Assembly (NCBI RefSeq): GCF_900100155.1 | Contig: NZ_FMTP01000003.1 | Coordinates: 372,001-436,000 of the forward strand | DNA: 64,000 bases | Reading direction: 5' to 3' | From: Ancylobacter rudongensis | GTDB taxonomy: Bacteria > Pseudomonadota > Alphaproteobacteria > Rhizobiales > Xanthobacteraceae | Made by a program: the position numbers and the translations under genes | Part shown: positions 10,445 to 18,522 of the stretch, piece after piece | How positions within the stretch are numbered: the stretch's first letter is position 1 | Layout: each line of letters opens with the position of its first letter | The notes under the pieces: model-generated | What the model was told of the DNA's origin: nothing | Seen by the model: only the letters and a program-made list of their open reading frames with translations | Databases searched by the model: none

Positions 10445-11866
10445 TCAAGCCACTCCCGAAAGCGCGGCGAGCCGCGCGGCATGCGTGTTGTGTTCGGCCA
10501 CCACCGCCGGCAGGTCGATCGTCACCACCTCGCCATGGGCCACCACCGGGCGGCCATGGACATAGGTGAAGGCGGCCCGCCCCGGCGTGCAGAACAAAGC
10601 GGCGGCCACCGGGTCGGCGAGCCCGCCGGCAAAGGCGACCTCATCCAGCCGCAGGGCGAAGAAATCGGCGCAATATCCCGGCGCCAGCGCGCCGATATCG
10701 CTGCGCCCGAGCACCGAAGCCCCGCCGAGCGTGGCGAGTTCAACCGCCTGCCGGGCGGTCATCCACTCCGCATCGCGCGCGGGGTCGGCGGTGGAGAGCG
10801 TGGTGTCCGGCCCTTCCGGCGGGCGCAGGCTGATCTGCAGCCGCGCGAGCAGCATGGCCTGGCGTGCTTCGGCGAGCAGGTTGTTGCCGTCATTGGAGGC
10901 CGAGCCGTCGACCCCGAGCCCGACCTTCACCCCGGCGCGCCGATAGGCCATGGCCGGCGCGATGCCGGAGGCGAGGCGCATATTGGAGGAGGGACAATGG
11001 CAGACGCCGACCCCGGCGCCGGCAAAGCAGGAAATCTCGTGCGCGTTCACATGCACCGCATGGGCGAACCACACATCTTCGCCCAGCCAGCCCAGCTCTT
11101 CCATATAGGCGACGGGGCGCTTGCCGAAGCGCGCCAGGGTGAAGCGCTCCTCATCGATGGTCTCGGCCAGATGCGTGTGCAGCCGCACGCCCTTGTCCCG
11201 CGCCAGCGCCGCGCTGTCGCGCATCAGCTCGGGCGTCACCGAGAAGGGCGAGCAGGGGGCGAGCGCGATCTGCAGCCGCGCGCCGGGCGTGGCATCGTGA
11301 TAGCGGGCAATGACGCGGGCGCTGTCGGCCAGGATCGCGTCCTCGTCCTCGACGCACTCGTCCGGCGGCAGCCCGCCTTTGGACTGGCCAAGCGACATCG
11401 AGCCGCGCGAGACCATGAAGCGCATGCCGATCTCGCGCGCGGCGCCGATCTGGTCGTCGACCGCGCAGCCATTGCGGAAGACATAGGCGTGGTCGAAACA
11501 GGTGGTGCAGCCGGACAAAGCGAGTTCCGCCAGCCCGACCAGCGTCGCCGTGCGCGAGGCCTCCGGCGTGCGCGCCGCCCACAGCCGGTAATGCGCCCCG
11601 AGCCAGCGGAACAGGTTGACGTTCTGCGCGGCCGGCAATGCGCGGGTCAGCGTCTGGTCGAGATGGTGATGGGCGTTGACGAGGCCCGGGAGCACCACAT
11701 GGCCGGACAGGTCAAGCACCTCGTCGGCGCTGTCCGGCAGCGTCTCGCCCGGGCCGACCTGCTCGATCATCCCGTCGCGCGCGAACAGGCCGCCGCCAGC
11801 GATCTCTCGGCGGGCGCCGTCCATGGTGACGAGCACCGTGGCGTTGCGGACGAGCAGGGTCGCCAT
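10445..11866 (-). CDS. 8-oxoguanine deaminase-like amidohydrolase within the glycolate oxidase operon
   Basis: A 473-residue member of the COG0402 amidohydrolases. Close family types are 8-oxoguanine deaminase (8-oxoguanine to urate) and hydroxyatrazine ethylaminohydrolase-like enzymes. Visible metal ligands are the NAHHHLDQTL motif (His66/His68), LHTHLAET, AHAVHVN and the GVDGSASND aspartate, so it should be active. The PAAQ-N-LFRWL segment after the HxH motif resembles 8-oxoguanine deaminases. The ATG overlaps the glcD stop by one base (TGATG) and the stop lies one base before glcE, so translation is coupled to both. No glycolate-linked function is known to me; assignment of the exact substrate is inference. 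Confidence 0.82.
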   Translation of the reverse strand: MATLLVRNATVLVTMDGARREIAGGGLFARDGMIEQVGPGETLPDSADEVLDLSGHVVLPGLVNAHHHLDQTLTRALPAAQNVNLFRWLGAHYRLWAARTPEASRTATLVGLAELALSGCTTCFDHAYVFRNGCAVDDQIGAAREIGMRFMVSRGSMSLGQSKGGLPPDECVEDEDAILADSARVIARYHDATPGARLQIALAPCSPFSVTPELMRDSAALARDKGVRLHTHLAETIDEERFTLARFGKRPVAYMEELGWLGEDVWFAHAVHVNAHEISCFAGAGVGVCHCPSSNMRLASGIAPAMAYRRAGVKVGLGVDGSASNDGNNLLAEARQAMLLARLQISLRPPEGPDTTLSTADPARDAEWMTARQAVELATLGGASVLGRSDIGALAPGYCADFFALRLDEVAFAGGLADPVAAALFCTPGRAAFTYVHGRPVVAHGEVVTIDLPAVVAEHNTHAARLAALSGVA

Positions 11867-13362
11867 CAGAAGCGCGGCAAATCGGGGAAGGGCAGCTTGC
11901 CGCCCGAGACATGCATCCGCCCCAGCTCGGCGCAGCGGTGCAGCACGGGGAACACCTTGCCGGGGTTGAGCAGCGCCTCGGGATCGAAGGCGCATTTCAG
12001 CCGTTCCTGATGGGCGAGGTCGATCTCGTTGAACATCGAGGGCATGAGGTCGCGCTTCTCGACGCCCACCCCGTGCTCGCCGGTGAGCACGCCGCCGACC
12101 TCGACGCAGAGCAGAAGAATGTCGGCGCCGAAGGCCTCGGCCTTTTCCAGCTCGCCCGGCGTGTTGGCATCGTAGCAGATCAGCGGGTGCAGGTTGCCGT
12201 CGCCGGCATGGAAGACATTGCCGCAGCGCAGGCCGTATTTCTCCGACATCTCCTCCATACGCTTCAGCACCAGCGGCAGCGCCTTGCGCGGAATGGTGCC
12301 GTCCATGCAGAGATAATCCGGCGAGATGCGCCCCACCGCCGGGAAGGCCGCCTTGCGCCCGGCCCAGAAGGCGACGCGCTCCTCCTCGCTGGTGGAGGCG
12401 CGCAGCGTCATGCAGCCGAGCCCGTTGCCGATCTCGGCGACGCGGTCGATGAGGTGGTTCACCTCCGCCTCCGGCCCGTCCAGCTCGACGATCAGCAGCG
12501 CCTCGACATCGAGGGGATAGCCGGCGCCGAGGAAGGCCTCGGCAGCATGGACCATCATCTTGTCCATCATCTCCATGCCGCCGGGAATGATGCCGGCGGC
12601 GATGATGGCGGCGACGCAGGCGCCGGCCGCCTCCGAGGAGGGAAAGCCCAGCAGCACGGCGCGCGCCGTCTCCGGCTTCTTCAGGATGCGGACGGTGACT
12701 TCCGTCACCACGCCGAGCAGACCTTCCGAGCCGACGATAAGGCCGAGCAGGTCCAGCCCGCCGGAATCGAGGTGCTTGCCGCCCAGGCGGATGATCTCGC
12801 CCGTGATCAGCACCATCTCGACGCCCAGCACGTTGTTGGTCGTCAGGCCGTATTTCAGGCAGTGCACGCCGCCGGAATTCTCGCCGACATTGCCGCCAAT
12901 GGTGCAGGCGATCTGCGAGGAGGGGTCGGGGGCGTAATAGAAGCCCTCATGCGCCACCGCCGTGGTGATGCCGAGATTGGTCACGCCCGGCTGGGCGACC
13001 ACGGTCCGGTTGGCGAAGTCGATGTCGAGGATGCGGTTGAACTTGCCCATGCCGAGCAGGATTCCGTCTTCCAGCGGCAGCGCCCCGCCCGACAGCGAGG
13101 TGCCCGCCCCGCGCGGCACCACCGGAATGCCGTTGGCGTTGGCATAGGCCAGCACCTTCGACACCTGCTCGGTGGTGGAGGGCAGCACGACGACGAGTGG
13201 AAGCTGGCGATAGGCCGTCACCCCATCGCTCTCGAAGGGGCGCATCTCGGCCTCGGTGTCGATCACCCCCTCGCCGGGCACGATGGCGCGCAGATCGGCG
13301 ATGATCCGGGCGCGGCGGGCCAGAACATCGGCCTTCGGCGCCGGCATGACGAGACCGGACAT
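11866..13362 (-). CDS. glcD: Glycolate oxidase FAD-linked subunit GlcD
   Basis: Catalytic FAD subunit of glycolate dehydrogenase. The 498-residue protein has the FAD_binding_4 domain (PRGAGTSLSGGALP at about 83-96, the CTIGGNVGENSGGVHCLKYG motif) and the FAD_oxidase_C cap with GNVFHAGDGNLHP and GVLTGEHGVGVEKR, both diagnostic. The ATG at 13362 is preceded by GGAGGAG four bases away. First gene of a minus-strand operon glcD-deaminase-glcE-glcF, probably with the asparaginase gene last; its promoter must lie in 13363-13628. Confidence 0.96.
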   Translation of the reverse strand: MSGLVMPAPKADVLARRARIIADLRAIVPGEGVIDTEAEMRPFESDGVTAYRQLPLVVVLPSTTEQVSKVLAYANANGIPVVPRGAGTSLSGGALPLEDGILLGMGKFNRILDIDFANRTVVAQPGVTNLGITTAVAHEGFYYAPDPSSQIACTIGGNVGENSGGVHCLKYGLTTNNVLGVEMVLITGEIIRLGGKHLDSGGLDLLGLIVGSEGLLGVVTEVTVRILKKPETARAVLLGFPSSEAAGACVAAIIAAGIIPGGMEMMDKMMVHAAEAFLGAGYPLDVEALLIVELDGPEAEVNHLIDRVAEIGNGLGCMTLRASTSEEERVAFWAGRKAAFPAVGRISPDYLCMDGTIPRKALPLVLKRMEEMSEKYGLRCGNVFHAGDGNLHPLICYDANTPGELEKAEAFGADILLLCVEVGGVLTGEHGVGVEKRDLMPSMFNEIDLAHQERLKCAFDPEALLNPGKVFPVLHRCAELGRMHVSGGKLPFPDLPRF

Positions 13363-13628
13363 GGCACTCCTCCCAATCGACGTTTTTTGCGACCGGCGCC
13401 GGTCGAGTCTGATTTCGATCCATTCTAGGGAAAAGCGCGGCGCCTTCCTATGGTAAAAAAACTAGACCAAGGATGAATGTTGCGTGTTCGGCCCTCGCCG
13501 ATGACGGGCGGGGCGGGCGCCGCGCGATCCAGACCCTTGCGCGCGATCAAGGCAGCGCGCACCTCTAGCGCCTAAGGCCACTGCCAAAGGCCGCGCATCA
13601 CCGCCCGGCCAGGAAAAGGGAGACGCGC

Positions 13629-14063
13629 ATGAACGAGGCCACAGAAGGCGCCACCGAGGGAACCAGCGCCGAGACCATCCCCGGGGCGCTCCGCCGCATC
13701 CGCCTGCACCTCGCCCGCTCGAAGGAATTTCCCGAAGGCAGCGCCCGCCACGGCTATGAGTTCCTCGCCCCGCTGGACGGCGAGGGCCGGATCGACGCCG
13801 AGGCCTGGAAGGACCAGCGCGCGGCCTGCACCGTCACCCGCTTCTGGGCCAATGAGGCGCCCGAGCACGGCAGGCTGGTGCATCGCGCCGGCGGTGTCGG
13901 CGGATCGAGCTGGGTGTTCGACTATGAGGAAGACGCCAGCGACGACGACGAGACCGGCTACCGCTTCGGCGACCATGCCTTCGTCCCGGGCGAGTATGTC
14001 TCGCTGCGCGACGAGGACGGCGACATGCACACCTTCACCGTGTTCTCGGTGGTGCCGGCCTGA
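13629..14063 (+). CDS. Conserved hypothetical protein
   Basis: A 144-residue acidic, soluble protein with no signal peptide or membrane segment. It has a Thr/Glu-rich N-terminus, a LRRIRLHLARSKEFPEGSARHGYEF segment and a C-terminal region rich in Asp/Glu (YEEDASDDDE) ending in aromatic-rich strands. GGGAGA sits five bases before the ATG. Transcribed divergently from glcD. I do not recognise a functional family; similar short acidic proteins are widespread in Hyphomicrobiales. Its codon use matches its neighbours, so it is very likely a real gene. Confidence 0.75.
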   Translation: MNEATEGATEGTSAETIPGALRRIRLHLARSKEFPEGSARHGYEFLAPLDGEGRIDAEAWKDQRAACTVTRFWANEAPEHGRLVHRAGGVGGSSWVFDYEEDASDDDETGYRFGDHAFVPGEYVSLRDEDGDMHTFTVFSVVPA

Positions 14064-14135
14064 GGGCGAGCCCTCACACACCGACGGCACGGACGCCCGT
14101 TTGGGCCCGCGCCGCCGGCGTCCGAAGGCGGTCGG

Positions 14136-14993
14136 TCAGTTCGAGGTGCCGATTCCCGCCGGCGCGGTCGGCACGGCGCTCGGGGCCGAGGCGGTTTCCG
14201 TGCCGGCGACCGGCGCCAGGGCGCCGCTCTGGGTCGCGGCAGCCGGCGCGGGGGCGGCAGGAACGCTGGCGGGGGTGGTGGCAGGGGGTGTGGCAGGTGC
14301 CGCGCCCGCCGGGGTCACGGCAGGTGTCGCCGCCGGCACGGCGGCCGCGTCGGCAGGCGCCGAAGCCGGCTTCGGCGTTGGCGTGGCGGCCACGGCGCGC
14401 GGGCGCGTCTGCCGCGCCGGGCGCTGGATCATGCCGATGACCTTGTTGTGCAGCTCGGCCGCCTTGTCGATGTTGAAATGGCTGAGGGCGCCCGAACCCG
14501 TCAGGTCGATGTTCTCGACGCGCGCGCCGGAAACCGGCTTGCCCGAGCCGCCGGCCTGGTAATAATTCACTACCTTGCCGATCTTGGACGAGGCGGTCAT
14601 CGCGGTCACGGGATCAAAGGTCACCACCAGCGGCACCGGAACGCCGGCGGCGGTGACGCGGTTGCCCATGGTGACGGCGGCGTCGGCGCCGAGCGAATGG
14701 CCGATGATGATGACCGGCGAGGGGCGGCGCTTGCCCATGCTGGCCTGCTCCACCGCATACCGGGTGAGCGTTTCCAGATCGACATAGGAATGCACGCTCG
14801 CCTCGATGCCGCGCGCGCGCAGCTTGGCGGCGAGGTCGTCCATGCCGAGCGAGAAGATGTTGGCGAGACCGCGCAGCAGATAGACGCGGGGCTGGTTCGG
14901 ATTCGGCTTGGACTGGGCCTGAGCCGGAGCGAAACCGACGAACACCATGGCGGAAACGGCGAGGCACACGGCCAAGACCCGCGAAAATCTCAT
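14136..14993 (-). CDS. Exported alpha/beta-hydrolase-like protein with Pro/Ala-rich tail
   Basis: About 285 residues starting with a clear signal peptide (hydrophobic core 6-22, cleavage near AQAQS). The central domain has the nucleophile elbow GHSLGAD (Ser100), a strand LVVTFDP likely carrying the acid, and a LSHFNID histidine, so it is plausibly a lipase/esterase-like enzyme of the periplasm. The last 85 residues are almost only Ala, Pro, Thr and Val, a disordered wall- or periplasm-spanning type tail. A start 33 bases upstream (15026) is possible, but the signal peptide favours 14993. The substrate is unknown. Confidence 0.78.
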   Translation of the reverse strand: MRFSRVLAVCLAVSAMVFVGFAPAQAQSKPNPNQPRVYLLRGLANIFSLGMDDLAAKLRARGIEASVHSYVDLETLTRYAVEQASMGKRRPSPVIIIGHSLGADAAVTMGNRVTAAGVPVPLVVTFDPVTAMTASSKIGKVVNYYQAGGSGKPVSGARVENIDLTGSGALSHFNIDKAAELHNKVIGMIQRPARQTRPRAVAATPTPKPASAPADAAAVPAATPAVTPAGAAPATPPATTPASVPAAPAPAAATQSGALAPVAGTETASAPSAVPTAPAGIGTSN

Positions 14994-15279
14994 GTCACAA
15001 ATCCCGAAAAGACCGTCTGACTTCATGCTCTGGGGTCCCGACCCTTGCAAACAGATTCTAAATCGCCACCGCTTTGCCGACGGCCTGATGCCGTTGGGCA
15101 ACAGTGCGGCGGCGCGCTTCGCGGCCCATTTCGCGGCGCGCAGCGGCGACGTCGCTCGCCAACGTCTCCCGTCAACGTCTCCCCCTTGCCAGCGACCCGC
15201 GAGCATGCAACCCACTTGGCGGCGCGGAGTTCCCCCGCTGCGGTGGTAGGCGGCGGGGTCAGGTGAGGGAGCAGGCCCG

Positions 15280-16611
15280 GTGACAGCGAACGCGACGGCC
15301 CCGGCCGCCGGCAAGGCCTTTTACGATCATCCGCTGCGCGCCCCGGTGCTGGCGGAGCTGCATGCCCGCCCGTTCGTGGCGGTATCGACCCCCGCCCGCA
15401 TCCTGCATGTCGCCTTTCTGGTCGACCGCGCGCAGGCGATCGCCGACCGCGCCGCCTTCGCCAGCCTGTGCCTGGCGCGCGGCCAGCCGGCGCCGGGCCG
15501 CGACGCCAAGCAGCACCGCGTGGCCTTTGGCCGCTTCGTGCTGCGCTGGGAGCGGCATGCCGAATTCACCACCTATACCTGGGAGGTGCCGGCCGAGGAC
15601 GTCACCGAGGGCGGCCTGCCGTTCCAGCCCTCCGGCGCCAGCCTGGCCGATGTGCTCACCCAGCTGCCCCAGCCGGGGCCGCTGCTGGTGGCGGTGGACC
15701 TGCATCTGGTGACGGATACCGCCGATGCGCTGCCGCTCGACCGGCTGTTCGACCGCACCAGCCTGGCCCGCTCGGATGTCGAGGACGGCTTCGCCGAGAT
15801 CGCCACCGATTTCCAGCCCGACCCCTCCGGCTTCGTGCGGATCCTGGTGCGCGACCGCGGCATGACCGACGATGCCGCCGGCGCTCTGGTGCAGCGGGTG
15901 CTGGAGATCGAGACCTACCGCACCCTCGCCTTGCTCGGCCTGCCGGAGGCGCAGCGCCTCGCGCCCAGCGTCGCCCATAGCGAGCAGGAGCTTTCCGCGC
16001 TGACCGAGCAGATGCGCCAGAGCGAGGGGCTCGCCGCCAACAACAAGCTGCTGCACGCGCTGACCGGCCTCGCCGCGCAGCTGGAGGCGGACGCCGCCGC
16101 CTCGCTGTTCCGCTTCGGTGCCACCCGCGCCTATGAGGAGATCGTCTCCTCGCGCCTGCGCACCATCGGCGAGCGGCCAATTTCGGGCTACCCCACCTGG
16201 CAGCAATTCCTGCTGCGCCGGCTGCAGCCCGCCATGCGGACCTGCCAGGCGATCGAGCAACGCCAGGCCAATCTGTCGGTCAAGCTCACCAGCGCCGCCA
16301 ATCTGCTGCGCACCCGGGTCGATGTCGAACTGGAGCAGCAGAACCGTAACCTGCTGCAAAGCATGAACAAGCGCGCGCGGATGCAGCTGCGCCTGCAGCA
16401 GACCGTCGAAGGGCTCTCGGTCGCCGCCATCTCCTATTACGTCATCAGCCTGCTGCACTACGCGCTGGAAGGGCTGCACACCCGCGCCGAGGCGGCCGGG
16501 CTGCATTACGATGTCGGCGTCGCCACCGCCATCGCCGTGCCGCTGGTGGTGCTGCTCATCTGGTCGGTGGTGCGCCGCATCCGCCGCGGCCATGCCGAGG
16601 ACGATGCCTGA
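15280..16611 (+). CDS. DUF3422 family membrane protein
   Basis: A 443-residue protein of the DUF3422 family, recognised by the N-terminal HPLRAPVLAELHARPF motif and the central TYTWEV and LPQPGPLL segments. A long amphipathic/coiled-coil stretch (about 300-375) leads to two C-terminal transmembrane helices (near 385-400 and 415-435) and a basic end, so the bulk lies in the cytoplasm anchored to the inner membrane. It starts with GTG, preceded by GAGGGAG eight bases away; no in-frame ATG fits. No function is established for the family that I know of. Confidence 0.85.
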   Translation: MTANATAPAAGKAFYDHPLRAPVLAELHARPFVAVSTPARILHVAFLVDRAQAIADRAAFASLCLARGQPAPGRDAKQHRVAFGRFVLRWERHAEFTTYTWEVPAEDVTEGGLPFQPSGASLADVLTQLPQPGPLLVAVDLHLVTDTADALPLDRLFDRTSLARSDVEDGFAEIATDFQPDPSGFVRILVRDRGMTDDAAGALVQRVLEIETYRTLALLGLPEAQRLAPSVAHSEQELSALTEQMRQSEGLAANNKLLHALTGLAAQLEADAAASLFRFGATRAYEEIVSSRLRTIGERPISGYPTWQQFLLRRLQPAMRTCQAIEQRQANLSVKLTSAANLLRTRVDVELEQQNRNLLQSMNKRARMQLRLQQTVEGLSVAAISYYVISLLHYALEGLHTRAEAAGLHYDVGVATAIAVPLVVLLIWSVVRRIRRGHAEDDA

Positions 16612-16683
16612 GCGGCGGCGCGGCCCGGCACCTCATCGCCATCCATCGTTGCGACGTACCCGCGCCCCGTGCCACGCTGGGGC

Positions 16684-17073
16684 ATGCCAGTTCTCCAGAT
16701 AAACATGCAGACCGATGACGGTCGGACGGTCGACCTGCGCGACATCCTCGCGAGCCTGCAGCCGCGCGCCGATCGCTCCCTCTGGGATATCGGCGGCGGC
16801 GAGGAGGACTTCTGGGCGATGGGGAGCGACATTCGCCGGCTCAATGCGCTGGCGGCGTCCGGCGAGAAGGTGGCCGGCACGGACCTGTCGACGCTGGCCG
16901 AGGGCATTCATCAGCTCATCTGGGGTCAGTTTCGTGTGTTTGAGGATACGAGCCCGGAGCCTTGGGCGATCATCAGCGCCTTCGATGGTTGCTTCTTTGA
17001 ACTGACAACCGACGATCATGCCGTCATCGCTCTGATCAAAAAGCGTTTTCCATCGACCCGGCCGGCGACATGA
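16684..17073 (+). CDS. Hypothetical protein
   Basis: A 129-residue soluble protein with no recognisable domain. It starts TDDGRTVDLRDIL and ends with ISAFDGCFFELTTDDHAVIALIKKRF. The start at 16684 follows GGGG closely; 16669 and 16705 are alternatives. Its second half has noticeably lower GC at third positions than the neighbouring genes, which hints at a different history. A terminator follows about 35 bases after the stop. Likely real but unassigned. Confidence 0.55.
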   Translation: MPVLQINMQTDDGRTVDLRDILASLQPRADRSLWDIGGGEEDFWAMGSDIRRLNALAASGEKVAGTDLSTLAEGIHQLIWGQFRVFEDTSPEPWAIISAFDGCFFELTTDDHAVIALIKKRFPSTRPAT

Positions 17074-17106
17074 CGTGAGGCATGCCCGCCCCCGCCCCGA
17101 AATGAA

Positions 17107-17132
17107 AAAGACCCGGTCTCCCGGGGCTTTTT
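17107..17132. terminator. Intrinsic terminator between convergent genes
   Basis: AAAG-A-CCCGG, loop TCTC, CCGGG-G-CTTT with one A/G mismatch, followed by T's on the plus strand and preceded by A's (U-run on the minus strand). It separates the convergent hypothetical gene ending at 17073 and the lipoprotein gene ending at 17162. Confidence 0.8.
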
Positions 17133-17161
17133 GCTGATGCGTGGCGTGGCGCCAGCGGCGT

Positions 17162-18187
17162 TTACTGCGAGAAGCCGCCGGTGGAGGGCGCGGGCGCGCC
17201 GATCCACTGGGTCTGGCTGTTGTCCGGGGCGGGCGCGGGCGCGCTGGTGGCCGGCGCCGGAGTGGCCGGCGCCGTGGCTGCCGGAGCGGGGGCCGCCGGT
17301 GCCGGGGTGGCGGGGGCGGTCTGCACGGTGGAGGTCGGCGCCGAGGGGCTGGTGCGCGGCGCCGCCGTGGCGGCCGGCGCGGTCGCCGGCGCAATCTGGC
17401 GCGGCGTGGCAGTGGCGGCGGGCGTCGCTGCCTGGGTCGCGCGCGGGGCCGCCGTGGCGGCGGGAGCGGGACGCTGCGCCTGCGGCTGCGCGCGCGGCGT
17501 GGTCGGGCGTGCCCGCACCGGCTTCTCTTCCTTGCCCTGCGGGTCGAAGCCGACATAGAGCACATAGCGCTCGGACAGGCCCGGCGTCGGGCGCGGGAAA
17601 TTCACGTCGTCCGCCACCAGGCCGAAATCGACCTGCATGACGTTCGGCCCCACTTCAACAGGCACCGAATAGAACTTGGTCCACACCGATTTCGGCGCCG
17701 GGCCTTCCTCGACCACGGCGAGGCGGATCGGCACGGTGAGCTTGCCCGGGCCGCCCTTGGGGCCGAGCAGCACCCGGCCCTGAATGCCGACGCGCATGTT
17801 CATGTCGGGGGCGGAGAAGCGGCATTCGCGCGAGAACTGGCCGAGCGTCGCCTGGTAGCGCACGCCGCCATCGGAGGGCTCCGTCACCTGCCAGGCCGCC
17901 GCGCCGGCCCGCACCTGGACCGGCGGGCAGGTGAACGCGGACGGATCGGCATCGCCTGCTGTGACCGCCGCCGTGCCGGCGCCCACCGTGCCGCTCGCCG
18001 CGGCGCTGCCGCCGGTCGGGGCCACGGTGGTGGTTTCCATCGACGAGCCGAAAACGCCCTGGTCGCCGCTATTGCCGGCGCCCATCGGGCCATCATTGCC
18101 GTCGCCGCCACCAATGCCGCTGCCAGCGCAACCCGCCAGCAGCAGAGCGAGCGCCGGGAGCGCAAGCCAGTGGTGGGCACGCCCCAT
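17162..18187 (-). CDS. Lipoprotein with Pro/Ala-rich C-terminal tail
   Basis: About 341 residues. The N-terminus has a lipoprotein signal peptide ending LALLLAGC (lipobox LAG-Cys about residue 19), followed by a Gly/Asp linker. A globular part with conserved-looking Cys and beta-strand segments (FTCPPVQVRAG, RECRF, VEVGPNVMQVDFGL, RYVLYVGFDP) follows, then about 110 residues of Ala/Pro/Thr/Gln low complexity ending TGGFSQ. An upstream ATG at 18277 has a better GGGGAG spacing and would add 30 residues to the signal peptide; I prefer 18187 for its clean signal. Function unknown. Confidence 0.68.
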   Translation of the reverse strand: MGRAHHWLALPALALLLAGCAGSGIGGGDGNDGPMGAGNSGDQGVFGSSMETTTVAPTGGSAAASGTVGAGTAAVTAGDADPSAFTCPPVQVRAGAAAWQVTEPSDGGVRYQATLGQFSRECRFSAPDMNMRVGIQGRVLLGPKGGPGKLTVPIRLAVVEEGPAPKSVWTKFYSVPVEVGPNVMQVDFGLVADDVNFPRPTPGLSERYVLYVGFDPQGKEEKPVRARPTTPRAQPQAQRPAPAATAAPRATQAATPAATATPRQIAPATAPAATAAPRTSPSAPTSTVQTAPATPAPAAPAPAATAPATPAPATSAPAPAPDNSQTQWIGAPAPSTGGFSQ

Positions 18188-18522
18188 CTGCGTCCGCCCG
18201 TGCCTGCCTTGGCGGACCGGCCCGTTCACCTGTTCGGCGTTCCCCACGTTCCGGCTCCCAACGTCCCCGATACCCATACGCATACTCCCCGCCGTGGCGG
18301 CTGGATGGGCCCCGGCGCCCTCCCCCGCGGCGCCGGATGGCCGATGTACTAAACCCATACGTTCCCGGACGCTCTTATAGCAGGGGATCGGCGACAGGGA
18401 ACATGCCCTGACGCCCTCCCGTCAAGCTTCCGCGCGGCGTCGGGGGGCGCAAACGCCCGGCCCGTTGCCGCCGTCCGCCGCAGGGGCAGCGGTTCTATAG
18501 CGCTGCCCGGGCCGGCCTGCCG
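18188..18522. other. Intergenic region upstream of the lipoprotein gene
   Basis: This 335-base stretch lies between two minus-strand genes. It should carry the promoter of the lipoprotein gene; part (18188-18277) could be coding if the upstream start is used. A weak 5-bp hairpin (GGGCG 18445-18449, CGCCC 18454-18458) follows the upstream M16 gene without a U-tract. A GGAAC-N17-CGTC sequence around 18400 points away from any gene. No RNA gene was seen. Confidence 0.4.

Noticed and set aside
7963-10569. An 868-codon plus-strand frame over glcE/glcF
   Set aside because: It is the complement of conserved GlcE and GlcF, has no ribosome-binding site and reads as His/Gln/Arg-rich low complexity.
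18400-18430. GGAAC-N17-CGTC resembling an EcfG promoter
   Set aside because: It points in the plus direction with no plus-strand gene downstream, and the -10 element is off by one base.
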